Shown in pieces: positions 6,484 to 15,696 of a DNA stretch of 41,638 nt. A program made the position numbers and the translations under genes. The DNA is from JAKVAV01 sp964635965 (GTDB lineage: Bacteria > Bacteroidota > Bacteroidia > Flavobacteriales_D > Cryomorphaceae). Position 1 is the stretch's first letter. Each line of letters opens with the position of its first letter. The notes beneath the pieces are model-generated. The model had not been told where the DNA came from and did not search any database. It saw nothing but the letters and a program-made list of their open reading frames with translations. The DNA is taken from NCBI GenBank assembly GCA_964635965.1, contig CAZWQX010000015.1:1-41638 (forward strand), in the 5' to 3' direction.

Positions 6484-8559
6484 ATGGAAATATCTTCAAG
6501 TTCCGTCCAAATATCTCATGACCAATTACTAAAGATTTGGCATTTAATGAGCACCTCAAAGTGCATGGCCGAACTCTATGAAGAAAACAAGGATGTAACT
6601 TCGAAATATGTTCATGCGAGTTCAAGGGGACATGAAGCCATACAACTTGCCTGTGGACTACAGTTAAAATCAACCGACTACATCTTTCCGTATTACCGAG
6701 ATGATAGTATCCTGCTCGGAATGGGAATAAAGCCATATGAGCTGATGCTGCAATTGTTGGCCAAGCGAGACGATCCCTTTTCAGGTGGAAGAACCTATTA
6801 CTCCCATCCTAGTCTCAATCGGGAGGATATGCCGAAAATCCCTCATAATTCGAGTGCGACCGGTATGCAGGCTATCCCTGCGACAGGTGTTGCCATGGGG
6901 ATTCAATACATGGAAAACAAGGGCCTCCTGGATTCAGCTAGTGAAAAACCTCTGGTTGTATGCAGCATTGGAGATGCTGCCATGACGGAGGGTGAGGTGA
7001 GCGAGGCCTTACAAATGAGCGCGCTGAAACAATTCCCAATTGTTTTCTTGGTTCAAGACAACGAGTGGGATATTTCTGCTAGTGCGGATGAAGTTCGTGC
7101 AAACGACGCTGCCTATTACGCCAGAGGGTTTAAAGGAATCGAAACGAGATCAATCGATGGGTCGAATATGATTGAATCATGGGAAACCATGAAAGAGGTA
7201 TTTTCGATGGTTCGTAACGAGAGAAGGCCATTTTTGGTACACGCAAAGGTTCCTTTGCTAGGACATCACACTTCCGGGGTAAGAATGGAATGGTACAGAG
7301 ATGATTTGGATGAGCACCGTGCCAGGGATCCTTGGGATAAACTTAAAGATTTACTCTTGGCCGAAGGAATTTCAGAGTCTGAGATAAATCAAATTGAAAA
7401 CAATGCTCGAACCGAAGTTGAAGCAGATTACAATGAAGCGCTGGAAGCAGAGGATCCAAGGCCCGAAGATCTATTCACTCACGACTTCGCGCCCACTCCC
7501 ATCGCTGAGGAAAGAGGAGATCGGTCGCCAAAGGAAGGGGAGCAGACACTAATGGTAGACTGTGCCCTTTTTGCGGTTCAAGAAATATTAGAAGATCACC
7601 CCGAAGCACTGCTCTATGGTCAAGATGTTGGAGGCAGGTTAGGTGGAGTTTTCCGCGAAGCGGCGACGCTGGCAAAAAAATTTGGTGATGATCGCGTTTT
7701 TAATACCCCGATCATGGAGGCCTTCATTGTGGGTAGCACCGTTGGAATGGCTGCTACAGGCGCACGTCCAATCGTCGAAGTGCAATTCGCCGACTATATA
7801 TGGCCCGGGCTAAATCAACTATTTACAGAATTAAGCAGAAGTTACTATTTAACAAACGGAAAATGGCCCGCAACTTCGGTAATAAGAGTACCCATTGGTG
7901 CTTATGGTAGCGGCGGCCCTTATCACTCATCATCCGTAGAATCTGTCCTGGCGAATATCAGAGGTATTAAAGTAGTTTATCCTTCAAATGGAGCAGATTT
8001 AAAGGGGTTAATCAAGGCGGCATTTTACGATCCGAATCCGGTTGTTGTACTCGAACACAAAGGTCTCTATTGGAGCAAAATTAAAGGCACGGAGGAGGCA
8101 AAATCGGTGCTTCCAGACAGGGAATATGTAGTCCCTATCGGAGCAGCCAGAATTGCTCAAGAGGCAGAAAGTGAAAGGATTGATACAGGGGAATCAATAG
8201 TTATCATAACCTATGGAATGGGAGTTTATTGGTCAAAAACTGCTTCGAAAAAGATGAATGGAAAGGTCGAAATCCTCGACCTCCGATCCATATCACCGTG
8301 GGATGCCACCATGGTTTATGAAAGAGTTCGCCTTCACGGAAGATGTTTGGTCGTTTCTGAGGAATCAATTGGTTCAACATTCGCCAGAAGTATTGCCGGA
8401 TCAATTCAAGAAAACTGCTTTGACAAACTCGACGCGCCTGTCAAAATAATAGGTTCAGAAGATCTCCCGGCAATTCCGCTTAACTCGACTCTGGAGGAAA
8501 CAATGATACCGAATGCTTCAAAGGTTCAAGCCGCTCTAGAAGAAATTTTATCCTATTAA
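6484..8559 (+). CDS. 2-oxoacid dehydrogenase E1 component, alpha and beta subunits fused
   Basis: A 691-residue cytoplasmic enzyme. Residues about 10-330 are an E1 alpha domain with the thiamine diphosphate/metal signature (GDAAMTEGE at 163-171, ending QDNEW near 193). Residues about 355-691 are an E1 beta domain (VDCALFAVQEIL, YGQDVGG, NTPIMEAFIVGSTVGMA, the YHSSS segment). It catalyses thiamine-dependent decarboxylation of a 2-oxoacid and reductive acylation of a lipoylated E2, most likely branched-chain 2-oxoacids. The fused arrangement is common in Bacteroidota. The metal motif reads GDA instead of the usual GDG, and DN instead of NN. No E2 or E3 gene is nearby, so the complex must be completed from elsewhere. 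ATG 6484 lies just after a -7 element. Confidence 0.9.
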   Translation: MEISSSSVQISHDQLLKIWHLMSTSKCMAELYEENKDVTSKYVHASSRGHEAIQLACGLQLKSTDYIFPYYRDDSILLGMGIKPYELMLQLLAKRDDPFSGGRTYYSHPSLNREDMPKIPHNSSATGMQAIPATGVAMGIQYMENKGLLDSASEKPLVVCSIGDAAMTEGEVSEALQMSALKQFPIVFLVQDNEWDISASADEVRANDAAYYARGFKGIETRSIDGSNMIESWETMKEVFSMVRNERRPFLVHAKVPLLGHHTSGVRMEWYRDDLDEHRARDPWDKLKDLLLAEGISESEINQIENNARTEVEADYNEALEAEDPRPEDLFTHDFAPTPIAEERGDRSPKEGEQTLMVDCALFAVQEILEDHPEALLYGQDVGGRLGGVFREAATLAKKFGDDRVFNTPIMEAFIVGSTVGMAATGARPIVEVQFADYIWPGLNQLFTELSRSYYLTNGKWPATSVIRVPIGAYGSGGPYHSSSVESVLANIRGIKVVYPSNGADLKGLIKAAFYDPNPVVVLEHKGLYWSKIKGTEEAKSVLPDREYVVPIGAARIAQEAESERIDTGESIVIITYGMGVYWSKTASKKMNGKVEILDLRSISPWDATMVYERVRLHGRCLVVSEESIGSTFARSIAGSIQENCFDKLDAPVKIIGSEDLPAIPLNSTLEETMIPNASKVQAALEEILSY

Positions 8560-8613
8560 TCCTTTTCACAACTCCAATAAGATTGGCAAAACAAAGTCTC
8601 TTGACTACTGTTC

Positions 8614-8643
8614 TTGTTGAGTGAATTCAGAAACCTATTTTTG
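8614..8643 (+). promoter_or_regulatory. Promoter (-33 TTG, -7 TATTTTTG) of the ferredoxin reductase gene
   Basis: TTG at 8614-8616 and TATTTTTG at 8636-8643, 19 bp apart, match the Bacteroidota housekeeping promoter. Transcription should start near 8650, 15 nt before ATG 8665, which excludes the upstream in-frame start at 8614. Confidence 0.65.
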
Positions 8644-8664
8644 CACTTCAAAATTTTGACCCTG

Positions 8665-9738
8665 ATGGCCAAATTTCATCAACTAGAAATAAAAGATATC
8701 CGCAGAGAAACAGCTGATTGCGTTTCCATTGCATTTGACATCCCTGAAAGCTTAAAAGATTCTTTTCAATACAAGCAAGGACAATACATAACCTTAAAAG
8801 TAAAGGTAGGTGGAGAAGAATTGAGAAGATCATACTCTGCATGTTCTAGTCCAATTGCCGACGAAGAACTTCGGATAGCCGTTAAGAAGGTCGAAAATGG
8901 TCGGGTTAGCGGCCATTTAAACAATGGTATTGAAGTGGGTACTTCGATTGAGGTGATGGAGCCTATGGGTAATTTCTACACTGAAATGCCATCGGGTTCG
9001 TCTAAGCACTACGTTGGTTTCGCAGCAGGAAGCGGTATTACCCCGGTCATGTCTCTTTTAAAAACCGCCTTGGCCAGCGACGACACAAGCAAATTCACAT
9101 TATTCTACGGGAACAAATCCGAATCAGACATCATCTTTAAAGATGAACTGGAAGCCCTCCAAGATAAATACGGAGAGAGATTAGAAGTGAATCACTTGTT
9201 GAGTCGTGAAAAAACCGCTGATCCACTATTCACGGGAAGAATTTCTTCGGCAAAATGCGCTGATCTCATTGCCAGATTTCCCGATGTATTAAATGCCGAT
9301 GAACACTTTCTTTGCGGGCCTTTCGACATGATTGAAGGCATTAAAGAGAGGTTATTGGAAGAGGGTGTGCAAAAAGAAAAAGTTCATTTTGAATTGTTTT
9401 CAACTCCCGTCCCTGCAGAAGAATCGGAAGAATCGGCTGAGGGAGATGGATCAGTTGTTGAAGCCAAAGCCACAATTGTTTTAGACGGTGAAGAAACAGA
9501 AATTACCGTTCCTGTTGGAGAGAATATTTTAGACGCTGCACTTGATGCTGGTTTAGATGCTCCATATGCTTGCACGGGCGGTAGTTGTTGTACTTGCAGA
9601 GCGAAAGTAATGGAAGGAAAGGCTGTAATGGACGTAAATTACGCTTTAACAGATGAAGAAGTAGAAGCAGGCTACATCTTGACATGCCAGTCACATCCAA
9701 CCACTGCTAAGATTGTGGTAGACTATGACGAACCTTAA
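8665..9738 (+). CDS. PaaE-like ferredoxin-NAD(P)H reductase with C-terminal 2Fe-2S domain
   Basis: A 357-residue electron-transfer flavoprotein. Order: FAD-binding domain (residues 1-100, with the R-x-Y-S signature in RRSYSACSSP), NAD(P)-binding domain (about 105-225, GFAAGSGITPVMSLL and LCGPFDMI), an acidic linker (EESEESAEGD), and a plant-type ferredoxin domain with C-x4-C-x2-C (CTGGSCCTC) and a fourth Cys in LTCQSHP. This is the layout of PaaE, the reductase of the phenylacetyl-CoA epoxidase, and of related oxygenase reductases. No paa oxygenase genes are in the window, so the partner is unknown. It has its own promoter (8614-8643). The stop overlaps the convergent gene by 4 bp. Confidence 0.88.
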   Translation: MAKFHQLEIKDIRRETADCVSIAFDIPESLKDSFQYKQGQYITLKVKVGGEELRRSYSACSSPIADEELRIAVKKVENGRVSGHLNNGIEVGTSIEVMEPMGNFYTEMPSGSSKHYVGFAAGSGITPVMSLLKTALASDDTSKFTLFYGNKSESDIIFKDELEALQDKYGERLEVNHLLSREKTADPLFTGRISSAKCADLIARFPDVLNADEHFLCGPFDMIEGIKERLLEEGVQKEKVHFELFSTPVPAEESEESAEGDGSVVEAKATIVLDGEETEITVPVGENILDAALDAGLDAPYACTGGSCCTCRAKVMEGKAVMDVNYALTDEEVEAGYILTCQSHPTTAKIVVDYDEP

Positions 9739-10112
9739 TTCTCCAACTTCGCCGAAATAGATTTTTCAGGGAGAATTTCCAAGAAGAAGTATACCACTTC
9801 AGCTAAAAAAGCAAAAAGTAGGATCAGGACTATCCAAAGCACTTTGATTCCCGTTGATGTTTGTTTGTTCGTGCCTGCATGCACCAAATAAAAAACCATC
9901 AATCCAAAAGTGTAAATACTGAGAAAAACAGACCAAATCACCATCCCGCCTACTATGCTCAACGCAAATTCAGGACCTGGGTTGGTTTCAGCGGCAGCCA
10001 CGGCCTGAGGCAGCACGCTGGCAATAATCCAAACGACAAAGCCCAAACCTGCAAATAACTGGAAGATGGTTAAAACCCCGATGATCGTCTTGGCTGTTTT
10101 CGATAGGTTCAT
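9735..10112 (-). CDS. Small membrane protein with four predicted spans
   Basis: A 125-residue protein made almost wholly of hydrophobic segments (TIIGVLTIFQLFAGLGFVVWII, ALSIVGGMVIWSVFLSIYTFGLMVFYLV, VLWIVLILLFAFLAEVVYFFLEIL). I see three or four membrane spans, a short basic N-terminus (MNLSKTAKT) and a short loop rich in Asn/Gly/Thr. I do not recognise a family. The ATG at 10112 is preferred over an upstream TTG at 10133. It ends in a 4-bp TTAA overlap with the PaaE-like gene, and stands alone between two convergent/divergent neighbours, so context gives no functional clue. Confidence 0.65.
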   Translation of the reverse strand: MNLSKTAKTIIGVLTIFQLFAGLGFVVWIIASVLPQAVAAAETNPGPEFALSIVGGMVIWSVFLSIYTFGLMVFYLVHAGTNKQTSTGIKVLWIVLILLFAFLAEVVYFFLEILPEKSISAKLEN

Positions 10113-10246
10113 ATTCTTAGTAATTTGTTGCAATATATATCCTGAACCAATTTTAGCTTACCAAAAAATGCGGAGTGGTTGCATTTTCGATGCGAACGGT
10201 TCTTATGGATTTTAAACTATTGGCTAAGATCATCATCCAAAGCGTC

Positions 10247-11527
10247 ATGAGGATAATTTTACTCTTCGTAGCATTGACCTCCGCTGGTTTGTGCAATGCT
10301 CAGGTTTACTTCCCTCCTACTGCAGGCTCAGATTGGGAAACAACAAACCCCGAAGAATTGGGATGGTGCCAAGAAAGCATCGATACTCTATTGAGTTATC
10401 TCGAAGCAAGGAACACCAAAGCTTTTATGGTACTGAAAGATGGTCGTATTGTTCTTGAAAACTACTTCGACGGTTTCGGACAAAATGATATCTGGTATTG
10501 GGCTTCCGCAGGAAAAACGATAACGGCAACACTGGTTGGTAAATCTCTGGAAGAAGGCTTATTGAATCTTGAAGATCCTGTGTCTGACTACCTGGGCCAA
10601 GGCTGGACATCTTGTCCACCTGAAGAAGAAATTACGCGCACCATATTTCATCAGCTGTCAATGTCTTCATCGTTTAATAACTCAATTCTTTGGTGGGACT
10701 GCACCGACCCTGGCTGTTTTCAATGTACAGAACTCGAAGTTGGTAGCCAGTGGCATTATCATAACGGGGTGTACAGGAGATTAATTGAAGTTATTGAAGC
10801 TGCTACGGGCGGAGACAGAAATCAACTAACCAATGAATGGATTGAGGAACCAACAGGAATGAGCGGTTTTTGGCTCGAAAATCTTTATTTCAGCAGGCAT
10901 AGAGATATGGCTCGTTTTGGCCTGTTGGCACTAAATAATTTCGTTTGGGATGGAAACCCCGTTCTAACTAATCAAGAATTCATTGCTGATCTTGCGTCCC
11001 CTTCGCAAGAATTAAACCCTTCCTATGGCTATTTGTGGTGGCTAAATGGTCAGGAAAGTCATATGCTACCGCTTGTCCCAACACCTTTCGAGGGATGGAT
11101 AGTTCCTTCAGGGCCCGAGGATATGTTTATGGCGTTGGGAGCTAACGATCAAAAAATATACTTGGTTCCTTCGCAGAATCTTATCGTTACCAGACAAGGA
11201 GATGCTGCCTATGATGAGCCCCTTGCGGCTTCTGCATTCGATGTTGAACTTTGGGAGCTTATTTCGGGCTTAGAGTGCAATCCTCTTTCTCTAAGTAATA
11301 AGAAAGAACAGAGAATTCGACTTATCGCAAGTAACCCATCCATTAATGGTATAAGCCTTATTCCGAATCAAGATGTATCAGGTCCCGTGAAGATCTACTC
11401 CATTACCGGTAAGCAGATCGCAAATCTTAATCAGGAACAGTTTTTACCCTTAGAAAATGGAATCTATATCCTTCAGGCAAACCTCGGGTCGGGAGAAAAA
11501 ATTATACAGAAAGTGCTTGTTCAATAG
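10247..11527 (+). CDS. Secreted serine hydrolase (beta-lactamase/PBP-like fold) with T9SS type A tail
   Basis: A 426-residue exported protein. The signal peptide (MRIILLFVALTSAGLCNAQ) is followed by a class C beta-lactamase-related hydrolase domain: S-x-x-K is SAGK (Ser87, Lys90) and Y-x-N is YHN (171-173). Such proteins are esterases, peptidases or amide hydrolases, rarely true beta-lactamases. Several cysteines (CTDPGCFQC) suggest disulfides outside the cell. The last ~70 residues form a type A type IX secretion sorting domain (VKIYSITGKQI ... NGIYILQA ... KVLVQ), so it should be surface attached or released. In-frame upstream starts to 10175 would bury the signal peptide. The PhoD-like gene follows about 60 bp downstream in the same direction. 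Confidence 0.85.
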   Translation: MRIILLFVALTSAGLCNAQVYFPPTAGSDWETTNPEELGWCQESIDTLLSYLEARNTKAFMVLKDGRIVLENYFDGFGQNDIWYWASAGKTITATLVGKSLEEGLLNLEDPVSDYLGQGWTSCPPEEEITRTIFHQLSMSSSFNNSILWWDCTDPGCFQCTELEVGSQWHYHNGVYRRLIEVIEAATGGDRNQLTNEWIEEPTGMSGFWLENLYFSRHRDMARFGLLALNNFVWDGNPVLTNQEFIADLASPSQELNPSYGYLWWLNGQESHMLPLVPTPFEGWIVPSGPEDMFMALGANDQKIYLVPSQNLIVTRQGDAAYDEPLAASAFDVELWELISGLECNPLSLSNKKEQRIRLIASNPSINGISLIPNQDVSGPVKIYSITGKQIANLNQEQFLPLENGIYILQANLGSGEKIIQKVLVQ

Positions 11528-11588
11528 TGAACTTAAAATCTGATCGATTTAAAGTATCCTAACTAACTTGGGCCAAATTTCGATTCAG

Positions 11589-12965
11589 ATGAAAAGAAAT
11601 CTCCTCCTCGCGCTTTCCCTAATTCCATTGTTTGGTTTAAGTCAAGACCTGATCCAATCTGGTCCAATGAAGGGATATACAGAAATGCGCGAATCACTAA
11701 TTTGGGTTCAGATGACTGAACCGAGTCTTGTTGAGCTGGTATATTGGCCAGACACGATGCCCGAAAACGAAATGCGCTCCTCACCCGTCGCGGCCGAAAA
11801 ATCAAAAGGTTATACAGTGCATTTAATTGCTGATGAAGTGGAGCCTGGAACCAATTATGGTTATGATATTTATGCAAACGGTGTGAATCAAACTGAGGAT
11901 CGAGACCTCAGCTTTTCAACACAAGCTCTCTGGCAATACCGCACCGATCCTCCAAACTTCTCAATTGCAATTGGAAGTTGCGCTTACGTAAATGAAGCAG
12001 CTTATGACCGACCGGGAAAAGCCTATGGAAGAAGTTACAAGATCTTCGAGACAATAGAAGAACAGAATCCCGAAATGATGCTCTGAGATCGGAAGAAGCA
12101 CATGTCTGAATCCCGAAATGATGCTCTGNNNNNNNNNNGGCTTGGCGATAACATTTACTTGAGAGAAGCAGATTGGTTCACTCAAACGGGAATTAACAAG
12201 CGGTACACCCATTCTCGATCGATTCCCGAATTGCAAAATCTTCTTGCAACTGCCAATCATTATGCCATTTGGGACGACCATGACTATGGGCCAAATGATG
12301 CAACAAGGGTGTTCCCGAAACGCGACCTTACCCTCGAAGCCTTCAAAAATTTCTGGGGAAATAATGGCTACGGCGTAAATGGTCTGGGAGGCATTACCAG
12401 TGCATTCGAATTTGGCGATGCTCATTTCTTCCTTTTGGACAACAGATGGAATCGGACCGACAAGAACATGGCCACCGCAAACGAACAAATGCTAGGGAAA
12501 GATCAGATTGATTGGTTAATCGAACTCCTAAAATATAGCAAGGCTCCTTTCAAGTTTGTTGCAGTGGGAAGCCAGATTCTCAACACTGCGAAGGTTTATG
12601 AGAATTACGCCAACTACGAAGAAGAACGAGCAGAATTACTGAACAGGATTTCTGCGGAAAAAATAGAAGGAGTAATCTTTCTCACAGGAGATCGTCATCA
12701 TTCCGAGATGAGTGAAGTTGAGATAAATGGAATTAAGATGTATGATCTCACAATATCACCTCTGACTTCCGGCACGCATAATCCAGGCGACGAACCTAAT
12801 AAAAATCGAATCGATGGTTCATTATTCTTCGAGAACAATTTTGGAATTTTGGAACTTTCAGGAGCATTTAGAGACCGAACTCTATTAATTAAAATGATTG
12901 ATGATTCAGGTAAAGAAGTCTGGAATTACTCCATTCATCAATCAGATTTTAGAACAGCCCCGTAA
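11589..12965 (+). CDS. PhoD-like metallophosphatase, interrupted only by an assembly artefact
   Basis: A secreted phosphatase or phosphodiesterase. A signal peptide (MKRNLLLALSLIPLFGLSQ) is followed by an N-terminal beta domain and a metallophosphatase domain with GSC, LGDNIYLREADW, WDDHDYGPND and GDRHHSE metal-binding motifs, as in PhoD-type enzymes. As written, the frame stops at TGA 12084-12086, but that stop is formed by the first base of inserted adapter-like sequence. Dropping 12086-12139 (54 bp, 18 codons) rejoins both halves in frame and restores ...EMMLWLGDN, as the family expects, for about 440 residues. So the gene is probably intact in the organism. Its 3' end overlaps the convergent fhs gene by 17 bp. 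Confidence 0.8.
12066..12139. other. Misassembly: adapter-like insert, 20-bp duplication and N gap
   Basis: The 20 bases at 12066-12085 recur exactly at 12109-12128. Between them, 12086-12108 begins agatcggaaga and continues agcacatgtctg: the Illumina TruSeq adapter start with one inserted A and one C-to-T change. Ten Ns (12129-12138) follow. The flanks need no missing sequence to restore the phosphatase frame, so the gap is probably of zero real length. Confidence 0.93.
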
Positions 12966-14607
12966 TATTTCCTTCTGAATCGATGTCAATTCTCTCAGAT
13001 GCAGGAACTTCAGGCAAACCAGGCATCCGCATCATTTTCCCAGTGATTGGAATCAAAAATCCTGCGCCCGCTGCAATTTCAACCTGACGCACCTGGATTG
13101 TAAAATCCGTAGGTCTTCCTAATCGTTTAGGATCATCGGAAAGTGAACTCTGGGTTTTTGCGATACAAATCGGGAGCTTTTCGAGACCAAGTTTCTTGAC
13201 CAATTTCAAGTCTGTTTTAGCGGGATTTGCAAACTCAACATGAGCAGCACCGTATATTTTCTTCGCTACTTCGGTAATCTTTTCCTCCACTGACTGATTT
13301 AGTTCGTAAACAGGAGTAAAGTGCTCACTACAGGCATCAGCTTGCTTAACAACCGCACTGGCAAGGTCCAGTCCACCTTTACCTCCTTCCTTCCAATAGT
13401 CCACGGCATACGCCTCAAAACCTTTTGATTTACAATGGTCGAGAACAACCTGGATCTCCTCATCAGAATCAGAAACGAATTTGTTTACCGCTACAATCGT
13501 TGGAACTCCATAAACACGGCCATTTTCCAAGTGTCTATCGAGATTAGCCAATCCTTTTTTAACGGCTTCTACATCTGTTTCATTAAGTTCTTTAACCGAT
13601 TTACCTCCATGGTATTTCAGTGCCCTGATCGTTGCAACCAAAACGATAGTCGATGGACTAATTCGACCTGATCTACACTTGATATCGAGAAATTTCTCTG
13701 CCCCCAAATCCGAACCAAAACCAGCTTCCGTGACGGTGTAATCCGAGAGTGTCATAGCCATTTTGGTCGCGATCAAAGTATTTGTTCCTTGGGCGATATT
13801 TGCGAATGGCCCTCCGTGGATAAAAGCAGGATTTCCTTCAAGAGTCTGTACCAAATTTGGATTAATGGCTTCTTTCATCAAAGTGGCCATTGCACCCTGT
13901 GCATTTATATCACGGGCATAAACGGGTTCTCCCGTGCGGGTCGTACCAATGAAAATATCACCGAATCTCTGCTTGAGATCTCCGAGATCCTCGGCCAAAC
14001 AAAGAATAGCCATGATCTCGGAAGCCGCCGTAATATCAAAACCACCCTCACGTGGCATTCCTGATGCCGTACCACCCAAGCCCGTTACAATACGGCGCAA
14101 GCTTCGATCGTTCATGTCCATTACACGCTTCCACCGAATCGTTCTTGGGTCGAGATTAAGACTTCTGTTTTTACTTTGAAGATTATTATCTACAAGGGCG
14201 GCTAAAAGATTATTTGCTCTTTCAACTGCTGTAAAATCTCCGGTGAAGTGAAGGTTGATGTCTTCCATCGGAATTACCTGGCTATATCCTCCCCCCGTGG
14301 CGCCTCCTTTAATTCCGAAAACGGGACCTAAAGATGGCTCTCTCAAAGCCAAGCAGGTTTTGGCACCGACTTGATTCATTGCATCAGCCAATCCGATGGA
14401 GACAGTTGTTTTTCCCTCTCCTGCAGGAGTTGGAGACATTGCAGTTACAAGAATCAATTGACCCTTCGGATTGCGACCTATATCTGCTGAAATTTTGGCT
14501 TTGTACTTTCCATAGTGATGTAGCTCATCAGGAGAAATTCCAAGCATCGAGGCAATTTCATCGATACGCTTAGGCTTAACCGAGTTGGCAATTTGGAGGT
14601 CGTTCAT
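12949..14607 (-). CDS. fhs: Formate--tetrahydrofolate ligase
   Basis: A 552-residue enzyme that makes 10-formyltetrahydrofolate from formate, THF and ATP in one-carbon metabolism. It has the P-loop-like TPAGEGKTT (residues 60-68), REPSLGPVFGIKGGATGGGYSQV, the HFTGDFTAVERANNLLAA block, TVTEAGFGSDLGAEKF and the C-terminal PGLPEVPASERIDI ending, all diagnostic of the family. Length is typical (about 555). It starts just after a terminator for the upstream Spy-like gene, so it is likely its own transcript. It overlaps the 3' end of the phosphatase gene by 17 bp, tail to tail. No folD or other folate gene is adjacent. Confidence 0.97.
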   Translation of the reverse strand: MNDLQIANSVKPKRIDEIASMLGISPDELHHYGKYKAKISADIGRNPKGQLILVTAMSPTPAGEGKTTVSIGLADAMNQVGAKTCLALREPSLGPVFGIKGGATGGGYSQVIPMEDINLHFTGDFTAVERANNLLAALVDNNLQSKNRSLNLDPRTIRWKRVMDMNDRSLRRIVTGLGGTASGMPREGGFDITAASEIMAILCLAEDLGDLKQRFGDIFIGTTRTGEPVYARDINAQGAMATLMKEAINPNLVQTLEGNPAFIHGGPFANIAQGTNTLIATKMAMTLSDYTVTEAGFGSDLGAEKFLDIKCRSGRISPSTIVLVATIRALKYHGGKSVKELNETDVEAVKKGLANLDRHLENGRVYGVPTIVAVNKFVSDSDEEIQVVLDHCKSKGFEAYAVDYWKEGGKGGLDLASAVVKQADACSEHFTPVYELNQSVEEKITEVAKKIYGAAHVEFANPAKTDLKLVKKLGLEKLPICIAKTQSSLSDDPKRLGRPTDFTIQVRQVEIAAGAGFLIPITGKMMRMPGLPEVPASERIDIDSEGNITGLF

Positions 14608-14640
14608 GATTCTTTGTAATCCATTGAAAATTTGAAGTAT

Positions 14641-14662
14641 TAAAAAAGGGGCCCAGCCCCTT
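14641..14662 (-). terminator. Intrinsic terminator after the Spy-like gene
   Basis: A 7-bp GC-rich stem (14646-14652 with 14656-14662, AAGGGGC/GCCCCTT) with a 3-nt loop, followed on the minus strand by TTTTTTA. It lies 29 nt past the Spy-like stop and 34 nt before the fhs start. Confidence 0.85.
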
Positions 14663-14690
14663 AGAAATTTCTCGTCAATGAAATGCTCAA

Positions 14691-15044
14691 TTATTTTTTA
14701 ATCTCGAGCATATCACTGTATTTCGATTTGAACTTTTCGTATTGCTCTTCACTCAGAACTTGCTTTAGTGTTTGTTCGTGACGCTCAACAAAATAGTTGA
14801 ATTTTTCTTGCTGCTGATCTACAGGCATACCGGAATTCACAATTTCATCTTTGTTCTTAAAAAGACTCATATTTAGTCCTTTAACACGTTCCACCTGAAT
14901 ATCCGTCAAGTTAAGATCGGTAGCCATTTGTTCAGTTACTTTGGCAGCCTTGTCAGAAATATCGGAACTCATTTTGGTATCTTGGCCATTTAGGGCAAAG
15001 ACAAAAACCAACGCCAAAGCGCTCAAAGCCATTTTAATTCTCAT
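14691..15044 (-). CDS. Small periplasmic Spy/CpxP-like protein
   Basis: A 117-residue exported protein with a signal peptide (MRIKMALSALALVFVFALNGQ) and a fully helical, charged mature part. It contains LNLTDIQVERVKGL and, near the end, LKQVLSEEQYEKFKS: the paired 'L-T-x-x-Q' and 'L-t-x-e-Q-y-x-k-f' helices seen in Spy/CpxP-like periplasmic proteins of Bacteroidota. A chaperone or envelope-stress role follows from the family but is not shown here. The ATG at 15044 shares its CATG with a possible start of the divergent cupin-like gene (15043). A terminator follows at 14641-14662. Confidence 0.7.
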   Translation of the reverse strand: MRIKMALSALALVFVFALNGQDTKMSSDISDKAAKVTEQMATDLNLTDIQVERVKGLNMSLFKNKDEIVNSGMPVDQQQEKFNYFVERHEQTLKQVLSEEQYEKFKSKYSDMLEIKK

Positions 15045-15696
15045 GATTGCAACTATTTTGATTTGGTTAAAAGTAATAAGCTCATATGAAAGGTACTTCA
15101 TCTATCGCGTTTTTTTATTGGCAATCATTGGATTTCCCATGACCTCAATTGCTCAATTCAACGACGTTTTACCCGTTTATGAAGAAGATCACCACGTACC
15201 AATTTACGAAAATGGAGCATGGAGAATTCTCAATGTGACCTGTGACCCAATGGATACTACTGATTTTCACCGGCATTGTCATCCCATTCTGTATTTAACT
15301 CTTTTGGGAACCCATGTATCTCTGCAAGAACCCCACTCCGAGTGGAAACAAGTTATACTCCCTACAAATTGGATCGGGCATGACATATACAGTATTGATT
15401 CATGTTACATTCATCGATTTTCAGTCTCAGGAGAAACAGGTATTCATATTTTGGCATTTGAAGCCCTATCAGAATCGGTAACTTCCACTAAAACGGGTGA
15501 TATAATGTATGACGATGGCGGTTTTTCCCTGATCATGCTAAGAAGAGAAGATATATCTCAAGCTTTGGAGAAAGGAGATTTTGTTTTTGGAATCAGTAAG
15601 GATAAAAATCAACCGAAGTTCGTCGTCATTCAAGATAATAGTATCACCGAATTCTCTGATTACTCGGCATATACCATCTCCTTTGAAGAGAAATAA
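15043..15696 (+). CDS. Exported cupin-like protein
   Basis: About 217 residues. A hydrophobic segment (YRVFLLAIIGFPMTSIAQ) looks like a signal peptide or anchor, followed by a beta-rich domain with FHRHCHPILYLTLLG, then HVSLQEPHSEWKQVILP and IHRFSVSGETGIHILAFEAL. The H-x-H-x-H arrangement and strand spacing suggest a cupin (jelly roll) metal site, but I cannot name a family or a reaction. The start is uncertain: ATG 15043 gives a long N-terminal stretch before the hydrophobic run and overlaps the divergent gene's start codon, while a TTG nearer the signal peptide is possible. It lies upstream of the hemerythrin-like gene with a 160-bp gap. Confidence 0.55.
   Translation: MIATILIWLKVISSYERYFIYRVFLLAIIGFPMTSIAQFNDVLPVYEEDHHVPIYENGAWRILNVTCDPMDTTDFHRHCHPILYLTLLGTHVSLQEPHSEWKQVILPTNWIGHDIYSIDSCYIHRFSVSGETGIHILAFEALSESVTSTKTGDIMYDDGGFSLIMLRREDISQALEKGDFVFGISKDKNQPKFVVIQDNSITEFSDYSAYTISFEEK

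Noticed and set aside
8665..9738. Phenylacetate degradation (paa) operon
   Set aside because: Only the reductase-like gene is present; no epoxidase subunits or other paa genes lie within the window.
10247..11527. Antibiotic-resistance beta-lactamase
   Set aside because: The fold and S-x-x-K/Y-x-N motifs are shared by many esterases and peptidases, and the T9SS tail points to a surface hydrolase; nothing specific to class C beta-lactamases is seen.
12066..12128. 20-bp direct repeat as a possible target-site duplication of a mobile element
   Set aside because: The insert between the copies is adapter sequence, not a transposon, and the second copy abuts an N gap.
11961..12488. Open frame of 175 codons on the minus strand opposite the phosphatase gene
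   Set aside because: It runs through the adapter insert and the N gap, lacks any domain or signal, and mirrors a well-supported gene on the plus strand.
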